DNA from: Rhizobiaceae bacterium | GTDB lineage: Bacteria; Pseudomonadota; Alphaproteobacteria; Rhizobiales; Rhizobiaceae | Length of the DNA stretch: 64,000 nt | Assembly: GCA_025698895.1 (NCBI GenBank) | Contig: JAILWO010000001.1 | Span: 1,213,001-1,277,000 of the forward strand | Reading direction: 5' to 3' | Part shown: one piece after another, positions 8,276-16,568 of the stretch | Position numbering within the stretch: position 1 is the first letter of the stretch | Layout: each line of letters opens with the position of its first letter | Made by a program: the position numbers and the translations under genes | Notes under the pieces: generated by a model | What the model was told of the DNA's origin: nothing | The model's input: the letters and a program-made list of their open reading frames with translations, nothing else | Database searches by the model: none

Positions 8276-9418
8276 ATGCAGGCTGGCCGCTTTCAGCCGC
8301 CGTCGAGGCAGATCGTGCTCTATGGCGAGCCGGTTGCCGAGGCTCTTTCCCGCGTCCTGAAGGAGTTCTGGGCGGTTCAGGCTGTGCTGGTTACCAATTC
8401 GTCGCTGGCCGTGGCCAGCGGACCCGCCGAGCGCCTCGCCGGGGCGATGGGCGAATCCTGCGTCGCCCGCGTCGACGGCGTCAGGGCGAATTCGCCGCGG
8501 TCGGATGTTATCCGCATCGCCGATGCGCTGAGAAGCCGCGGCATCGAGGCGGTCGTCGCCCTCGGCGGTGGATCCGTCGTGGAAGCGGTCAAGACGGCGC
8601 GCATCTGCCTGACCAACAATATAGGTACGCCCGACGAACTCGATCGGCTCAAGCGGACCACGACCGCCGCCTCGCCCCGGCCCTACCTGATCTCGGTCCC
8701 GACGACGCTCTCGGCGGCCGAGTACACGCAGTTTGCCGGCATCACCGACGAGCGCACGGGCGCCAAGGACGCGTTCCATCATCCCGACCTCGCGCCCGAC
8801 GCGGTCATCCTCGATCCGAAAATGACGCTCGATACGCCCGAACGGCTATGGCTGTCGACCGGTCTGCGCGCGCTCGACCACGCCGTTGAGACTTGGTGCG
8901 CCGGCGCGCCCGCGCCCTATGGCGACGCGACGGCGCTCTACGCGACGCGTCTGCTCGCGCGTGCCCTGCCGGCCACGAAGCATGCACCGGACGATCTCGG
9001 CGCCCGGCTCGACTGCCAGCTCGGGGCATGGATGTCGATCCAGGGCGCGACCGTCGGCGTGTCGCATGGTGCAAGCCATGGCATCGGCCACGGTCTGTCC
9101 GCCGTCACCGGTATGACGCACAGCGTGACGTCGTGCATCATGCTGCCGCATGTCCTGCGCTACAACGCCGCCGTCGATGCCGACCGGCAGGCCGTCCTGG
9201 CCGAGGCCATGAGTGCGGCCGGCCGGCCGCTCGCCGATGTCGTCGCCGATCTGGTTGCTTCGCTGGGCCTGCCGGCGCGGCTGCGCGACGAGGGCGTGGC
9301 GCGCGAGCAGCTTCAGGCCGTGGGCGAGGCTGCCCTGGCCAATCCGCGTGTCAGGGCGAATGTCCGGCCGATCCCGGACCGCGACGCCATGCAGGGCATT
9401 CTCGAAGCGGCGTGGTAG
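8276..9418 (+). CDS. Iron-containing alcohol dehydrogenase / maleylacetate-reductase-like
   Basis: This 380-residue protein belongs to the Fe-ADH superfamily. The dinucleotide-binding segment VALGGGSVVEAVK is followed by SVPTTLSAAEYTQFAGITD, the region that resembles maleylacetate reductases. Metal-ligand histidines lie in GASHGIGHGL and GMTHS, followed by MLPHVLRYN. MQAGRFQPPSRQIVLYGE is taken as the start; an upstream extension reads through the previous P450. It follows that P450 by 28 nt. It could reduce maleylacetate from an aromatic route or oxidise an alcohol from the P450/hydrolase steps; the sequence alone does not decide. Confidence 0.85.
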   Translation: MQAGRFQPPSRQIVLYGEPVAEALSRVLKEFWAVQAVLVTNSSLAVASGPAERLAGAMGESCVARVDGVRANSPRSDVIRIADALRSRGIEAVVALGGGSVVEAVKTARICLTNNIGTPDELDRLKRTTTAASPRPYLISVPTTLSAAEYTQFAGITDERTGAKDAFHHPDLAPDAVILDPKMTLDTPERLWLSTGLRALDHAVETWCAGAPAPYGDATALYATRLLARALPATKHAPDDLGARLDCQLGAWMSIQGATVGVSHGASHGIGHGLSAVTGMTHSVTSCIMLPHVLRYNAAVDADRQAVLAEAMSAAGRPLADVVADLVASLGLPARLRDEGVAREQLQAVGEAALANPRVRANVRPIPDRDAMQGILEAAW

Positions 9419-9443
9419 GCGATGCTTCTGGCGACCGCGCGGC

Positions 9444-9908
9444 CTATTCGATCTCGAACACCTCGTAGACAGCGCCTTCCGCCGTTCGGTAGCCAGCGCC
9501 GACTCCCAATATGCTGTTCAGCCAGTCGAGCCTCGGCGCGGCCGTCTCGAACTGCACGATGGTGCGGAAATAATCCTCGTTGAACGCGACAGGCGAGGAG
9601 GTCTTGTAGCGCTCCATCACTTCGGGCGATCCGTGCCTCCGGCCGACATAGGTCATGTAGATCAATTCGCCCTGTTCGGTCTCGAGCACAAGCCGTACGT
9701 CCAGATGCATGCCGCCATCCGGACGCATCATCAGGAAGTCGCCGCCGCCGGGCAGGACGTGGCCCGCTAGGCGTTCGCCCTCGAACCGGCCGCCTGTCAC
9801 AAAGACCACGCGCCGCTGATAGCCGACGGGCACGGGCCCGATATGGGTCGCGCCATTGGCGGTATCCGCCTGCATCCTGAACAGCGGTCTGAGCGTCACC
9901 TCCACCAT
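9444..9908 (-). CDS. DUF3237-family protein
   Basis: This 154-residue protein starts MVEVTLRPLFRMQAD. It carries the DUF3237 pattern: GYQRRVVFVTGGRFEG, LAGHVLPGGGDF, RPDGGMHLDVRLV and a middle YMTYVGRR. The ATG is chosen because AAGGGGAGAACC immediately precedes it; a longer open frame to 10142 crosses the divergent promoter. The family adopts a small beta-barrel fold and is common beside SDR and P450 genes in catabolic clusters, but its biochemical role is unknown to me. It converges with the iron-ADH gene and diverges from the SDR at 10145. Confidence 0.8.
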   Translation of the reverse strand: MVEVTLRPLFRMQADTANGATHIGPVPVGYQRRVVFVTGGRFEGERLAGHVLPGGGDFLMMRPDGGMHLDVRLVLETEQGELIYMTYVGRRHGSPEVMERYKTSSPVAFNEDYFRTIVQFETAAPRLDWLNSILGVGAGYRTAEGAVYEVFEIE

Positions 9909-9962
9909 GGTTCTCCCCTTCATCGTGATATTGGCATGATGGCTTTTCGATTGGCGGCGCAT

Positions 9963-9982
9963 CGTCCCCGGTTCCGGGGACA
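9963..9982 (-). promoter_or_regulatory. Island operator copy 3, near-perfect palindrome
   Basis: CGTCCCCGGTTCCGGGGACA contains an 18-bp perfect palindrome (9964-9981). It lies in the divergent promoter region, 54 nt from the DUF3237 start and 162 nt from the SDR start at 10145. The 54-nt spacing matches other copies, so DUF3237 is the likelier main target. GAC follows on the SDR side. Confidence 0.55.
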
Positions 9983-10144
9983 GACCGTCGGGCGGGGCCC
10001 GATAGGGTGCGGCCGGTTCATCGCGCTGCGGCATTGCGGTTGCGCGCGGGTGCACCATCCACGGCGCCGCCGGCCGTATGCCGGCGGCGCTGGGATGATT
10101 CTTTCGGGCCCGTCCCTCGGGCCGGCTTATCGGCGAGCCCATTC

Positions 10145-10975
10145 ATGCAAGACTATGGACTGAAGGATCGCGTCATCTGCATCACCGGAGGCGCCTCCGG
10201 CATCGGAAGGGCAGGCGCGCTGGCCATGGCCGCGGACGGGGCGAACCTCGCCATCGTCGATCTGTGCCAGGAAGACGTGGACAAGGTGCTCGACGAAATC
10301 CGCGGCCACGGGGTCACGGCGGCCGGCTACGTGATGGACGTGCGCGACGCCGAGGCCACGCGCAAGGCCGCCGATCATTTCGAGGCGGAGCTCGGGCCGG
10401 TCTACGGCCTGTTCGCCTGCGCAGGCATATCGCGTACCGCGCCGGCCGAGGACCTGCCCGAACAGGACCTGGTCGACGTGGTCGACGTCAATCTGAAGGG
10501 CGTGTTTCTCACCTGTCGCGAATTCGGCGGCCGCATGATCCGACGCGGCGCGGGCTCTATCGTCGTGATCGGCTCGCTTGACGGCCTTGGCGGCCATCCC
10601 GGGCGGCTCCACTACGTGGCTTCTAAGCATGCAGTGAGCGGCCTGGCCAAGAACCTGGCGCTCGAATGGGGTCGTCATGGCGTGCGCGTCAATTGCATCG
10701 CGCCCGCCTTCGTCGACACGCCGCTCCTGCGCGCCAACATGCCGCCCGCCTTCATCGAGGACGTCGTCCAGGACCGCACGCCGCTCGGGCGCATGGCGCG
10801 GCCCGACGAGATCGCCAGCGCAGCGCTGATGCTGCTGTCGGACGCGTCGTCCTACATCACCGGTGTCATCCTGCCGATCGATGGAGGTCTGACGGCGGGC
10901 TATTTCACCCGCAAGCAGGGCGGCGACTATTCCTCGAAGCGCCTGCTCGAAGCGGGCGTCTACACAGAACGCTGA
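10145..10975 (+). CDS. SDR-family oxidoreductase
   Basis: This 276-residue SDR begins MQDYGLKDRVICITGG. It has the Rossmann motif TGGASGIG, CAGISRTAPAEDLPE in the place of NNAG, Ser in VIGSLDGLGG, Tyr/Lys in YVASK and the ITGVILPIDGG ending. A tail of about 30 residues (TAGYFTRKQGGDYSSKRLL) is longer than in the other SDRs here. CAG replaces the usual NAG motif, and Asp follows Ser in the catalytic strand. It precedes an NTF2-like gene by 8 nt, so the two are likely co-expressed. The ribosome binding site is weak. Confidence 0.88.
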   Translation: MQDYGLKDRVICITGGASGIGRAGALAMAADGANLAIVDLCQEDVDKVLDEIRGHGVTAAGYVMDVRDAEATRKAADHFEAELGPVYGLFACAGISRTAPAEDLPEQDLVDVVDVNLKGVFLTCREFGGRMIRRGAGSIVVIGSLDGLGGHPGRLHYVASKHAVSGLAKNLALEWGRHGVRVNCIAPAFVDTPLLRANMPPAFIEDVVQDRTPLGRMARPDEIASAALMLLSDASSYITGVILPIDGGLTAGYFTRKQGGDYSSKRLLEAGVYTER

Positions 10976-10983
10976 GGGGGATT

Positions 10984-11439
10984 ATGAGCGGCGAGAAAAC
11001 GGTGCGGGCCGAGGACGAGCTCGCCATGCGCAATCTGCTCGCGCGCTACGTCCATCATGCCGATGCCGGCGATCTCGACGGCTTCGCCGCGCTGTTCCTG
11101 CCCGACGGAACTTGGACGCGCGAGAATTCGCCGCCTTCTTCGCAGGGCGGTTCCGGCTTGCCGGTCCAAACCATGACCGGGCACGACGAAATCCGGCTGA
11201 TGATCGAGAACTCGATCATAAAGCGGTTCGACCGCAAGTTCCGCCACCAGATGACCGACGTGCTGATCGAGCCCGGCTATAGCGACGACGACGCGCATGG
11301 CCGTTGCCGCGCGCTGATTACCGATTGGCGCGAAGGACCGGGAAAGATCGCCATGTGCGGCGCCTACACGTTCCGCTTCGCGCGCACCGGCCAGGGCTGG
11401 CGCTTTCGCAGCGTCAGCGTGCGCGTTCTGCCCGAATAG
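10984..11439 (+). CDS. SnoaL/NTF2-like protein
   Basis: This 151-residue protein starts MSGEKTVRAEDELAM, with GAGGGGATT before the ATG. The pattern LLARYVHHADAGDLDGFAAL, then LFLPDGTWTRE, IRLMIENS, KFRHQMTDVLIE and the final strand WRFRSVSVRVL fits the NTF2-like cone fold (SnoaL_4). That fold includes ketosteroid isomerase, scytalone dehydratase and limonene-epoxide hydrolase, so a dehydratase, isomerase or hydrolase role is possible. It is paired with the preceding SDR and convergent with a NIPSNAP gene, with only 6 nt between stops. Confidence 0.8.
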   Translation: MSGEKTVRAEDELAMRNLLARYVHHADAGDLDGFAALFLPDGTWTRENSPPSSQGGSGLPVQTMTGHDEIRLMIENSIIKRFDRKFRHQMTDVLIEPGYSDDDAHGRCRALITDWREGPGKIAMCGAYTFRFARTGQGWRFRSVSVRVLPE

Positions 11440-11445
11440 CACTGC

Positions 11446-12213
11446 TCAAAGCTGCGCACTGCCTCGGGGGATTGGCGCCAGATTGGCCCGGGCGGTCGAG
11501 TAGCCGACCGGCTTAACGATATGCACATCCGTGGCGCGGATCAGCGGACGGCCATGCGCGCGCCGCTCCGCGTCCCTCGCCGCGAGGATTTCCGCGTCGA
11601 TCTGATAGGCCATGTTCGCTTCAGTCAGCGACGCCGCGTCCGGCCAGGCCAGCACCGTCACCGCCTGGTTCATGCGCGTGCCGAACCATGTGGCGAACAC
11701 GCCCAGCACGCGCGCGCCGCGCCGCGTGAGAAAGGGAAGGTCCGTCTCGCCCAGTGCGGCGTGGGCGAGGCCTGGATCCTGGTTGAGCACGTCATGCATG
11801 CGGATTTCGTGAACGCCGCCGACGGGCTCGGGCGAGTCCGGTTCCTTGAGCGCGTTCCACGCCGCCGAGGGCCGCAGCACGAAGACGTGCGAGCGTTCGA
11901 CGCGCTGCTGTCCGCCATAGTTCTCAGCAAGCCGGCGCTGCCATTCGGGATCGGCATAGAAGCGCTTCCACGCCGCCATCCTGTCGTCCAGGCTGCGCCA
12001 TGGCACGATATAGGCATAGAGCGGGGCGAGGGGGCCGGCATGCCCTTCCCAGGTGGCGAGCGGCCGCGCAATGCCGTTCCTCTCGAACAGCCCCGGCACG
12101 TGCTCACCCATCAGCCGGTGAAAATCGGGCATGCGGACCGGAATCATCTGGTAGAGGCGCAGCTCGTAGTATTCGTCCAGCGCCACCGGCGCCGCGAGAA
12201 GGTCCGCCGTCAT
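11446..12213 (-). CDS. NIPSNAP-family protein (double dimeric alpha-beta barrel)
   Basis: This 255-residue protein begins MTADLLAAPVALDEYYELRL. The first NIPSNAP-type repeat runs YYELRLYQMIP...WRSLDDRMAAWKRFYADPEW; a second begins near GGVHEIRMHDVLNQDPG and ends with VLAWPDAASL. It is thus a two-domain ferredoxin-like fold. It overlaps the upstream NIPSNAP gene by 4 nt (ATGA), last in a five-gene operon headed by ferredoxin reductase. NIPSNAP function is poorly defined; the related EthD protein is needed by the ethyl tert-butyl ether P450 system of Rhodococcus. A P450-accessory role is an inference. Confidence 0.82.
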   Translation of the reverse strand: MTADLLAAPVALDEYYELRLYQMIPVRMPDFHRLMGEHVPGLFERNGIARPLATWEGHAGPLAPLYAYIVPWRSLDDRMAAWKRFYADPEWQRRLAENYGGQQRVERSHVFVLRPSAAWNALKEPDSPEPVGGVHEIRMHDVLNQDPGLAHAALGETDLPFLTRRGARVLGVFATWFGTRMNQAVTVLAWPDAASLTEANMAYQIDAEILAARDAERRAHGRPLIRATDVHIVKPVGYSTARANLAPIPRGSAQL

Positions 12214-12968
12214 GATACCGCTCCGAAATCGGTGCGCGGCCGGTTCCATTTGACCGGCTGCAGGAGATGCTGCTGGCTGGTCGAAAACAGGCGTCGGCCG
12301 TGCTTGGCGCGCTCGCGCTCGCGCTGCGCCGTCACTTCCACGTCGCGGTCGAATGCCAGCCACCCGTCGATCTGGGTCTGGAGATCGGGCCAGGCGAGCA
12401 GGATGACGAAGCGCGGCCGGCCGGGTCCGATCGCCACCTCGAACAGTCCCATCACCTTGGCGCCGCGCCGCTTCAGCGCGGGCAGGTCGATCGTGGCGAG
12501 GACATCGGCCGCTTCGGCCTGCGACCCGTTGAGAACGTCCTGGACGCGCAGTTCGTGCACCCCGCCCGATTCGGTCGGCTGGCCCTGTTCGCGCAGGCTC
12601 TCCCATTGTGGCAGAGCTTCCATCACCCAGTTCTCGATGGAGTCGACCAGCGTCATGCCGTCCGTCAGTTGCGCCCTGCGCGCGCGCCAGAACCGGTCCA
12701 ACCAGAAGCGCGGGAAGCGGGCGTCGCGCTCGCCAAGATCGCGCCACTTCATGATGTAGAGAAAACCGGGCGTCGCTGCGCCCGATAGCGTTACCCAGGA
12801 GCCGAGCGGCCTGGGAACGCCATAGCGTTCCCACAGCGTCTGCTCATGTTCGGGAGGACCGCCTTCCGTGTCCGGCGCGCCCGCGATCGCCATGTCGTGG
12901 ACGAGCGCCAGTTCGGATGCCATGCGCCCGCTCGCCACCGCGTAGAAGCGGAATTCGAACAGCGACAT
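12210..12968 (-). CDS. NIPSNAP-family protein
   Basis: This 252-residue protein starts MSLFEFRFYAVASGRM and is a paralogue of the downstream gene. It has an N-terminal FEFRFY repeat, IMKWRDLGERDARFPRFW, then a second repeat opening GGVHELRVQDVLNGSQ and VILLAWPDLQTQIDGW. The start codon overlaps the NTF2-like stop (TGATG) and its end overlaps the next NIPSNAP gene, so translation of the run is tightly coupled. Co-production of two non-identical NIPSNAP proteins suggests a heteromer (inference). No catalytic residue is evident. Confidence 0.82.
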   Translation of the reverse strand: MSLFEFRFYAVASGRMASELALVHDMAIAGAPDTEGGPPEHEQTLWERYGVPRPLGSWVTLSGAATPGFLYIMKWRDLGERDARFPRFWLDRFWRARRAQLTDGMTLVDSIENWVMEALPQWESLREQGQPTESGGVHELRVQDVLNGSQAEAADVLATIDLPALKRRGAKVMGLFEVAIGPGRPRFVILLAWPDLQTQIDGWLAFDRDVEVTAQRERERAKHGRRLFSTSQQHLLQPVKWNRPRTDFGAVS

Positions 12969-13429
12969 CAGTTGTCCACCGCCCCGTCACCGACGAGAAA
13001 GCCCGTGAAGGCGGCCTCGAAGGCGAGCGGGTTGAAATATTCGCGCATGGCGGCGATCCGTCCGTCGCGAAGCTGGAAAACCCAGACATAGCGCTGGTCG
13101 TAGATGCGGCCCGTTTCCGGCACCAGGCTCTGCCCGCCCGCCTCGACGACGACGCAGCGGGGATCCGCCGTCTGGTGAATGGCATCGATCGTGAACACAA
13201 GGTCCTCGCGCTTTTCCAGCACGGTCCGATAGTGGAACGCGATGCGCTCGCGCCCGGCGAATCCCGCGTCCAGCCCGTCCTGCGCCGGCAAGAACGGATT
13301 CTCCTGGCGGGCATCCTCGACGAAAAGCTCGGTCCAGGCGTCGAAATCCTTTTTCATCAGATGGCGGTAGAAGGCGAGCACCACCGCCTCATTGTCGGTC
13401 GCGGCCGTCATCATGTCGGCGCGCGGCAT
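12968..13429 (-). CDS. NTF2-like (SnoaL) protein, second of tandem pair
   Basis: This 153-residue protein starts MPRADMMTAATDNEAVV, with GGAGGGCTGACC before the ATG. The pattern FYRHLMKKDFDAWTELFVEDA, NPFLPAQDGL, GRIYDQRYVWVFQLRDGRI and YFNPLAFEAAFTGFLVG matches the NTF2-like cone fold with a substrate pocket. It is a clear paralogue of the upstream gene (both 153 residues, both beginning MPRAD and sharing GRLYDQRYV/GRIYDQRYV and FNP). It is 2 nt from that gene. An isomerase, dehydratase or lyase-like role is possible but not proven. Confidence 0.83.
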   Translation of the reverse strand: MPRADMMTAATDNEAVVLAFYRHLMKKDFDAWTELFVEDARQENPFLPAQDGLDAGFAGRERIAFHYRTVLEKREDLVFTIDAIHQTADPRCVVVEAGGQSLVPETGRIYDQRYVWVFQLRDGRIAAMREYFNPLAFEAAFTGFLVGDGAVDN

Positions 13430-13431
13430 GG

Positions 13432-13893
13432 TCAGCCCTCCGCCTTGCGCTGGCCGACGATGAAGCCGTCGAAGGCGCGCTGGAAGACGATCGGATTGAA
13501 GTGCTCGCGATTGAGCATGATCTTGCCGTCGCGCAGCCTGAAGATGAAGACGTAGCGCTGATCGTAGAGCCGCCCTGTCTCGCTGATTGTGCTCTTTCCG
13601 CGCGCCTCGACGATGATCACCTCGGGATCTTTGGTGCGATGGAATTGATCGATTTCGAAGACGTGGTCGCGCCGGCCGGGGATGGCCTTGTTGTAATAGG
13701 CCAGGATCGTCTCCTTGCCCTCCCATCTTGGCTCCAGCCCCTCGATGCCCTTGGCGAACGGCATGTCCTGGACCGCGTCGTCCGCCCAAAGTTCGGCGAA
13801 GGCGGCCATGTCCTTGCGCATCAGATTGGTGAAGAAGCCCAGAACGGCGGCTTCGTTCGCGTCCGTCGGCGTGATCGTGTCTGCCCGTGGCAT
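13432..13893 (-). CDS. NTF2-like (SnoaL) protein, first of tandem pair
   Basis: This 153-residue protein starts MPRADTITPTDANEAAV; GGGAGG lies 8-10 nt upstream. It has FFTNLMRKDMAAFAELWADDA, MPFAKGIEGLEPRW, TGRLYDQRYVFIFRLRDGKI and HFNPIVFQRAFDGFIVG, the NTF2-like fold. Its paralogue follows directly. It sits 26 nt after the ferredoxin reductase stop, so the electron-transfer protein and the NTF2-like pair appear to be made from one transcript. Differences between the copies (Asp-Met-Pro-Phe versus Glu-Asn-Pro-Phe in the pocket region) suggest distinct substrates. Confidence 0.83.
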   Translation of the reverse strand: MPRADTITPTDANEAAVLGFFTNLMRKDMAAFAELWADDAVQDMPFAKGIEGLEPRWEGKETILAYYNKAIPGRRDHVFEIDQFHRTKDPEVIIVEARGKSTISETGRLYDQRYVFIFRLRDGKIMLNREHFNPIVFQRAFDGFIVGQRKAEG

Positions 13894-13919
13894 GGTGTTG
13901 GGCCTCCCTGCCCGATCGC

Positions 13920-15146
13920 TCAGTTGTTCGCGGCCATCCAGGCGCGCAGGTCGAATCCGTCGGCGGCGGCTTCCTCCGGGCGCGGCGATTCGCGGCCGGC
14001 CAGGATTTTGCGGGCCGTCATGAAATCGCCGGGGCGATTGACCGATTCTACCGCGATCAGCCGCCCGCGGTGGAACAGCAGGACCGAAAAGCTCCGTGCG
14101 TCCGGGTCGCCGAGCCTCACGGCGGCGTCGTGCCCCTGCGAGAGGCCGACCATCTGCAGCTTGAGGTCGCCTTGGTCGGTCCAGAACCAGGGCACGGCTG
14201 AGTAGGGCGCGCGCTTGCCGGTCAGCCGCGCCGCCACCGTCCTACCCTGGTCGGCGGCGTTCTGCACCGATTCCAGCCGGATCGCGGCGCCCGCGTGCTG
14301 GCTCGGAAACATCGCGCAGTCGCCGATGGCCGAAATACGCTCGTCCGACGTGACCAGGAAAGGATCGACCCGGATGCCGTTTTCGATGTCGAGCCCGGCC
14401 TCGGCCGCAATCGACTGGTTCGGCAGCACGCCGATGCCGAATAGGACGAGATCCGCCGCCAGCCGGGTTCCATTGGTCAATTCCACGCCACTGACCCCGT
14501 CGGCACCGCCCTCGATCCGCGCCAGCCCCTGGCCGAAATCGAGCTTGACGCCCCAGGCCCTGTGCGCGTCGACGAAAAAGGCCGCTGTCTCGGGCGAGAC
14601 GGCACGCGCCATCGGGCGGTCGGCGAGTTCGACGACATGGACCCTCTTGCCCTTCATCGCCGCGACTGCGGCGAATTCGAGGCCGATGAAGCCCGCGCCG
14701 GCCACGATTACGTCCCGCGCCCTTGCAAGCCTTGCCGCGAGCGCATCGGCGTCGGCCAGGTTCTTCAGCCCGAAAACGCCATCGAGATCGGCGCCCGGAA
14801 CGGGCAGGGCGCGGTTGTGGGCGCCGGTCGCGAGAACCAGATGGTCGTAGGGGAGCGCCTGTGTGTCCTTCACTGTCACGCGCCGGTTGGTCCGGTCGAT
14901 CGCCGTCGCGTTGCCGCAGACCAGGTCGATGCGGTTGTCGGCGAAGAATTTCTCGGGCCTGAACTGGAGGCCGGTGACGTCGGTCTTGCCTAACAGGTAG
15001 GCTTTCGACAGCGGCGGCCGCTGATAGGGCATGCCGGGCTCGCCGTCGATCAGCGTGATCGATCCGCCGAAGCCGTCTTGGCGGAGCGAGGCGGCTGTCT
15101 GGAAGCCGGCCTGGCCGGCGCCGATGATGACTATGGATTGAAGCAT
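13920..15146 (-). CDS. FAD-dependent ferredoxin reductase (putidaredoxin-reductase type)
   Basis: This 408-residue flavoprotein should pass electrons from NAD(P)H to the [2Fe-2S] ferredoxin of the P450 systems. The first FAD motif is IIGAGQAGFQTA at about residues 7-18, with MPYQRPPLSKAYL typical of this group. LATGAHNRALPVPG and the second dinucleotide motif VAGAGFIGLEFA follow, then SAIGDCAMFP for flavin. The start MLQSIVIIGAG is favoured over a longer frame to 15389, which would run through the promoter. AGGAAA lies upstream. It heads the operon FdR-NTF2-NTF2-NIPSNAP-NIPSNAP and is the only such reductase in the window. Confidence 0.92.
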   Translation of the reverse strand: MLQSIVIIGAGQAGFQTAASLRQDGFGGSITLIDGEPGMPYQRPPLSKAYLLGKTDVTGLQFRPEKFFADNRIDLVCGNATAIDRTNRRVTVKDTQALPYDHLVLATGAHNRALPVPGADLDGVFGLKNLADADALAARLARARDVIVAGAGFIGLEFAAVAAMKGKRVHVVELADRPMARAVSPETAAFFVDAHRAWGVKLDFGQGLARIEGGADGVSGVELTNGTRLAADLVLFGIGVLPNQSIAAEAGLDIENGIRVDPFLVTSDERISAIGDCAMFPSQHAGAAIRLESVQNAADQGRTVAARLTGKRAPYSAVPWFWTDQGDLKLQMVGLSQGHDAAVRLGDPDARSFSVLLFHRGRLIAVESVNRPGDFMTARKILAGRESPRPEEAAADGFDLRAWMAANN

Positions 15147-15239
15147 ATCGTCGCTGCGTTTCCTGTCTGTCCGGCGCCACGACCGATGTCCGCGACCGCC
15201 GACGATCCCGTCATGTAGCGGTGCGGCGTGCCCCCGCGC

Positions 15240-15259
15240 CTTCCCCGGCCGGGGGGACA
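15240..15259 (+). promoter_or_regulatory. Island operator copy 4
   Basis: CTTCCCCGGCCGGGGGGACA, followed by GAC, lies between the divergent ferredoxin reductase and P450 genes, 90 nt before the P450 start at 15350. A -10-like TATCGA starts 22 nt after the repeat (15282). The extended sequence, including the downstream GAC-GTCGG, resembles copy 3 closely. The AGAC extension points toward the P450 operon. Confidence 0.5.
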
Positions 15260-15349
15260 GACTGTCGGCGCGCTCTGTTGCTATCGACCGGGCTGGCTGG
15301 CGGACCCTGTGTCGAGGGTTGTGCCAGGGCGCGCCAATGGGAGTGTGGA

Positions 15350-16567
15350 ATGAGGCAAGTCGCGATACGAACGGGCGTCGTCGAAGCACCGTTTCTCGAC
15401 ATTGATCCCTATGCCCTCGATGTGCTGAACGATCCCTATCCGTTTCACGAGGCGCTGCGCGAAAAGGGACCTGTCGCGCGCATCGCGCCGCACGGCGTCT
15501 ATGCGGTCGGACGCCATGACGAGTCCGCGATCGTACTCGGCGACCATAACCGCTTCACGGCGGCGGGCGGCATCGGCATCCAGGACATCAGGAAGCCGGG
15601 CGAGTTCCGCATTCCCAACCGGCTGCTGGAGAACGACCCGCCGAGCCACACTGCCATTCGCGGCACGCTCACCAAGATACTCTCGCCGATCGTGATCCGG
15701 CGCTGGCGCGAGCATTTCGAGAAGGAGGCCGTCGCGCTGGCGCGGCAGCTCGTGGAGCGGGGAACTTTTGACGGCGTCGCCGACGTGGCCGAGACCTATG
15801 TGCTCAAGGTGTTCCCCGAGGCGGTCGGCATTGAATTGCCGCGCGACAATGTGCTCGCCATCAGCGAGATGCGCTTCAACCAGAGCGGCCCGCAGAACGA
15901 ACTCTATCACCGCGCCATGGCCAAGGCGCAGCCCTATCTCGACTGGTTCGAGAACAGCACCAGGCGCGACAGCGTCCGGCGGGGCTCACTGGCCGAGATG
16001 CTGTTCGAGGCCGAGGACCGCGGCGAGTTCGACGAAGGCATCGCGTCCAACATGGTTCGCACCTTCGTCGGCGGCGGCACCGATTCCACCATCACCGGCA
16101 TCGGCCATGCATTGCATCTGCTTGCCCGCAACCCCGAGCAATGGGCTCTGCTGAAGGCCGATCCGGCCAGGGTCAAGACCGCGTTCGAGGAAGCCATTCG
16201 GCTGGAGACGCCGTTCCAGGTCACCTATCGGACCACGAGGGATCGGGAGGTCGAACTTTCGGGCGTGCGCCTCGATCCCGACACCAAGATCGGCGTGTTC
16301 CTGGGCGCGGCCAACCGCGATCCGCGCAAATGGAGCGATCCTAGTCGCTTCGACGTGACCCGCGATACGACTGGAGTACATCTGGGCTTCGGTGTCGGCG
16401 CGCACAATTGCATCGGCCAGATGATTGCGCGGCTGGAAGCGGAGGCCATTCTGAAGGCGATCGTGACGGTGGCAGACACGCTGGAACTGGACGGCGAACC
16501 TCGACTTCGTCCCATCAACCAGATGCGGCAACTCGATTACCTACCCTTGCGTATCGGGAAGGCATAA
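15350..16567 (+). CDS. Cytochrome P450 (CYP199-like), first of three in tandem
   Basis: This 405-residue soluble P450 starts MRQVAIRTGVVEAPFLDIDP. The I-helix reads FVGGGTDSTITGIG, so the usual Asp-Thr pair is Asp-Ser. ExxR is in EEAIRLETP. The heme loop FGVGAHNCIGQMIARLE has Cys354. The ending NQMRQLDYLPLRI and the phrase GAANRDPRKW resemble CYP199 enzymes, known for oxidising para-substituted benzoates and cinnamates with a dedicated ferredoxin. It opens the operon P450-P450-P450-ferredoxin and is 1 nt from the next P450. Substrate assignment is inference from similarity recalled by eye. Confidence 0.93.
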   Translation: MRQVAIRTGVVEAPFLDIDPYALDVLNDPYPFHEALREKGPVARIAPHGVYAVGRHDESAIVLGDHNRFTAAGGIGIQDIRKPGEFRIPNRLLENDPPSHTAIRGTLTKILSPIVIRRWREHFEKEAVALARQLVERGTFDGVADVAETYVLKVFPEAVGIELPRDNVLAISEMRFNQSGPQNELYHRAMAKAQPYLDWFENSTRRDSVRRGSLAEMLFEAEDRGEFDEGIASNMVRTFVGGGTDSTITGIGHALHLLARNPEQWALLKADPARVKTAFEEAIRLETPFQVTYRTTRDREVELSGVRLDPDTKIGVFLGAANRDPRKWSDPSRFDVTRDTTGVHLGFGVGAHNCIGQMIARLEAEAILKAIVTVADTLELDGEPRLRPINQMRQLDYLPLRIGKA

Positions 16568-16568
16568 A

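Noticed and set aside
15168-15187. Possible extra operator TGTCCGGC... near the ferredoxin reductase start
   Set aside because: Only the gene-proximal half matches, and the 21-nt gap to the start does not fit the 53-66 nt of the others.
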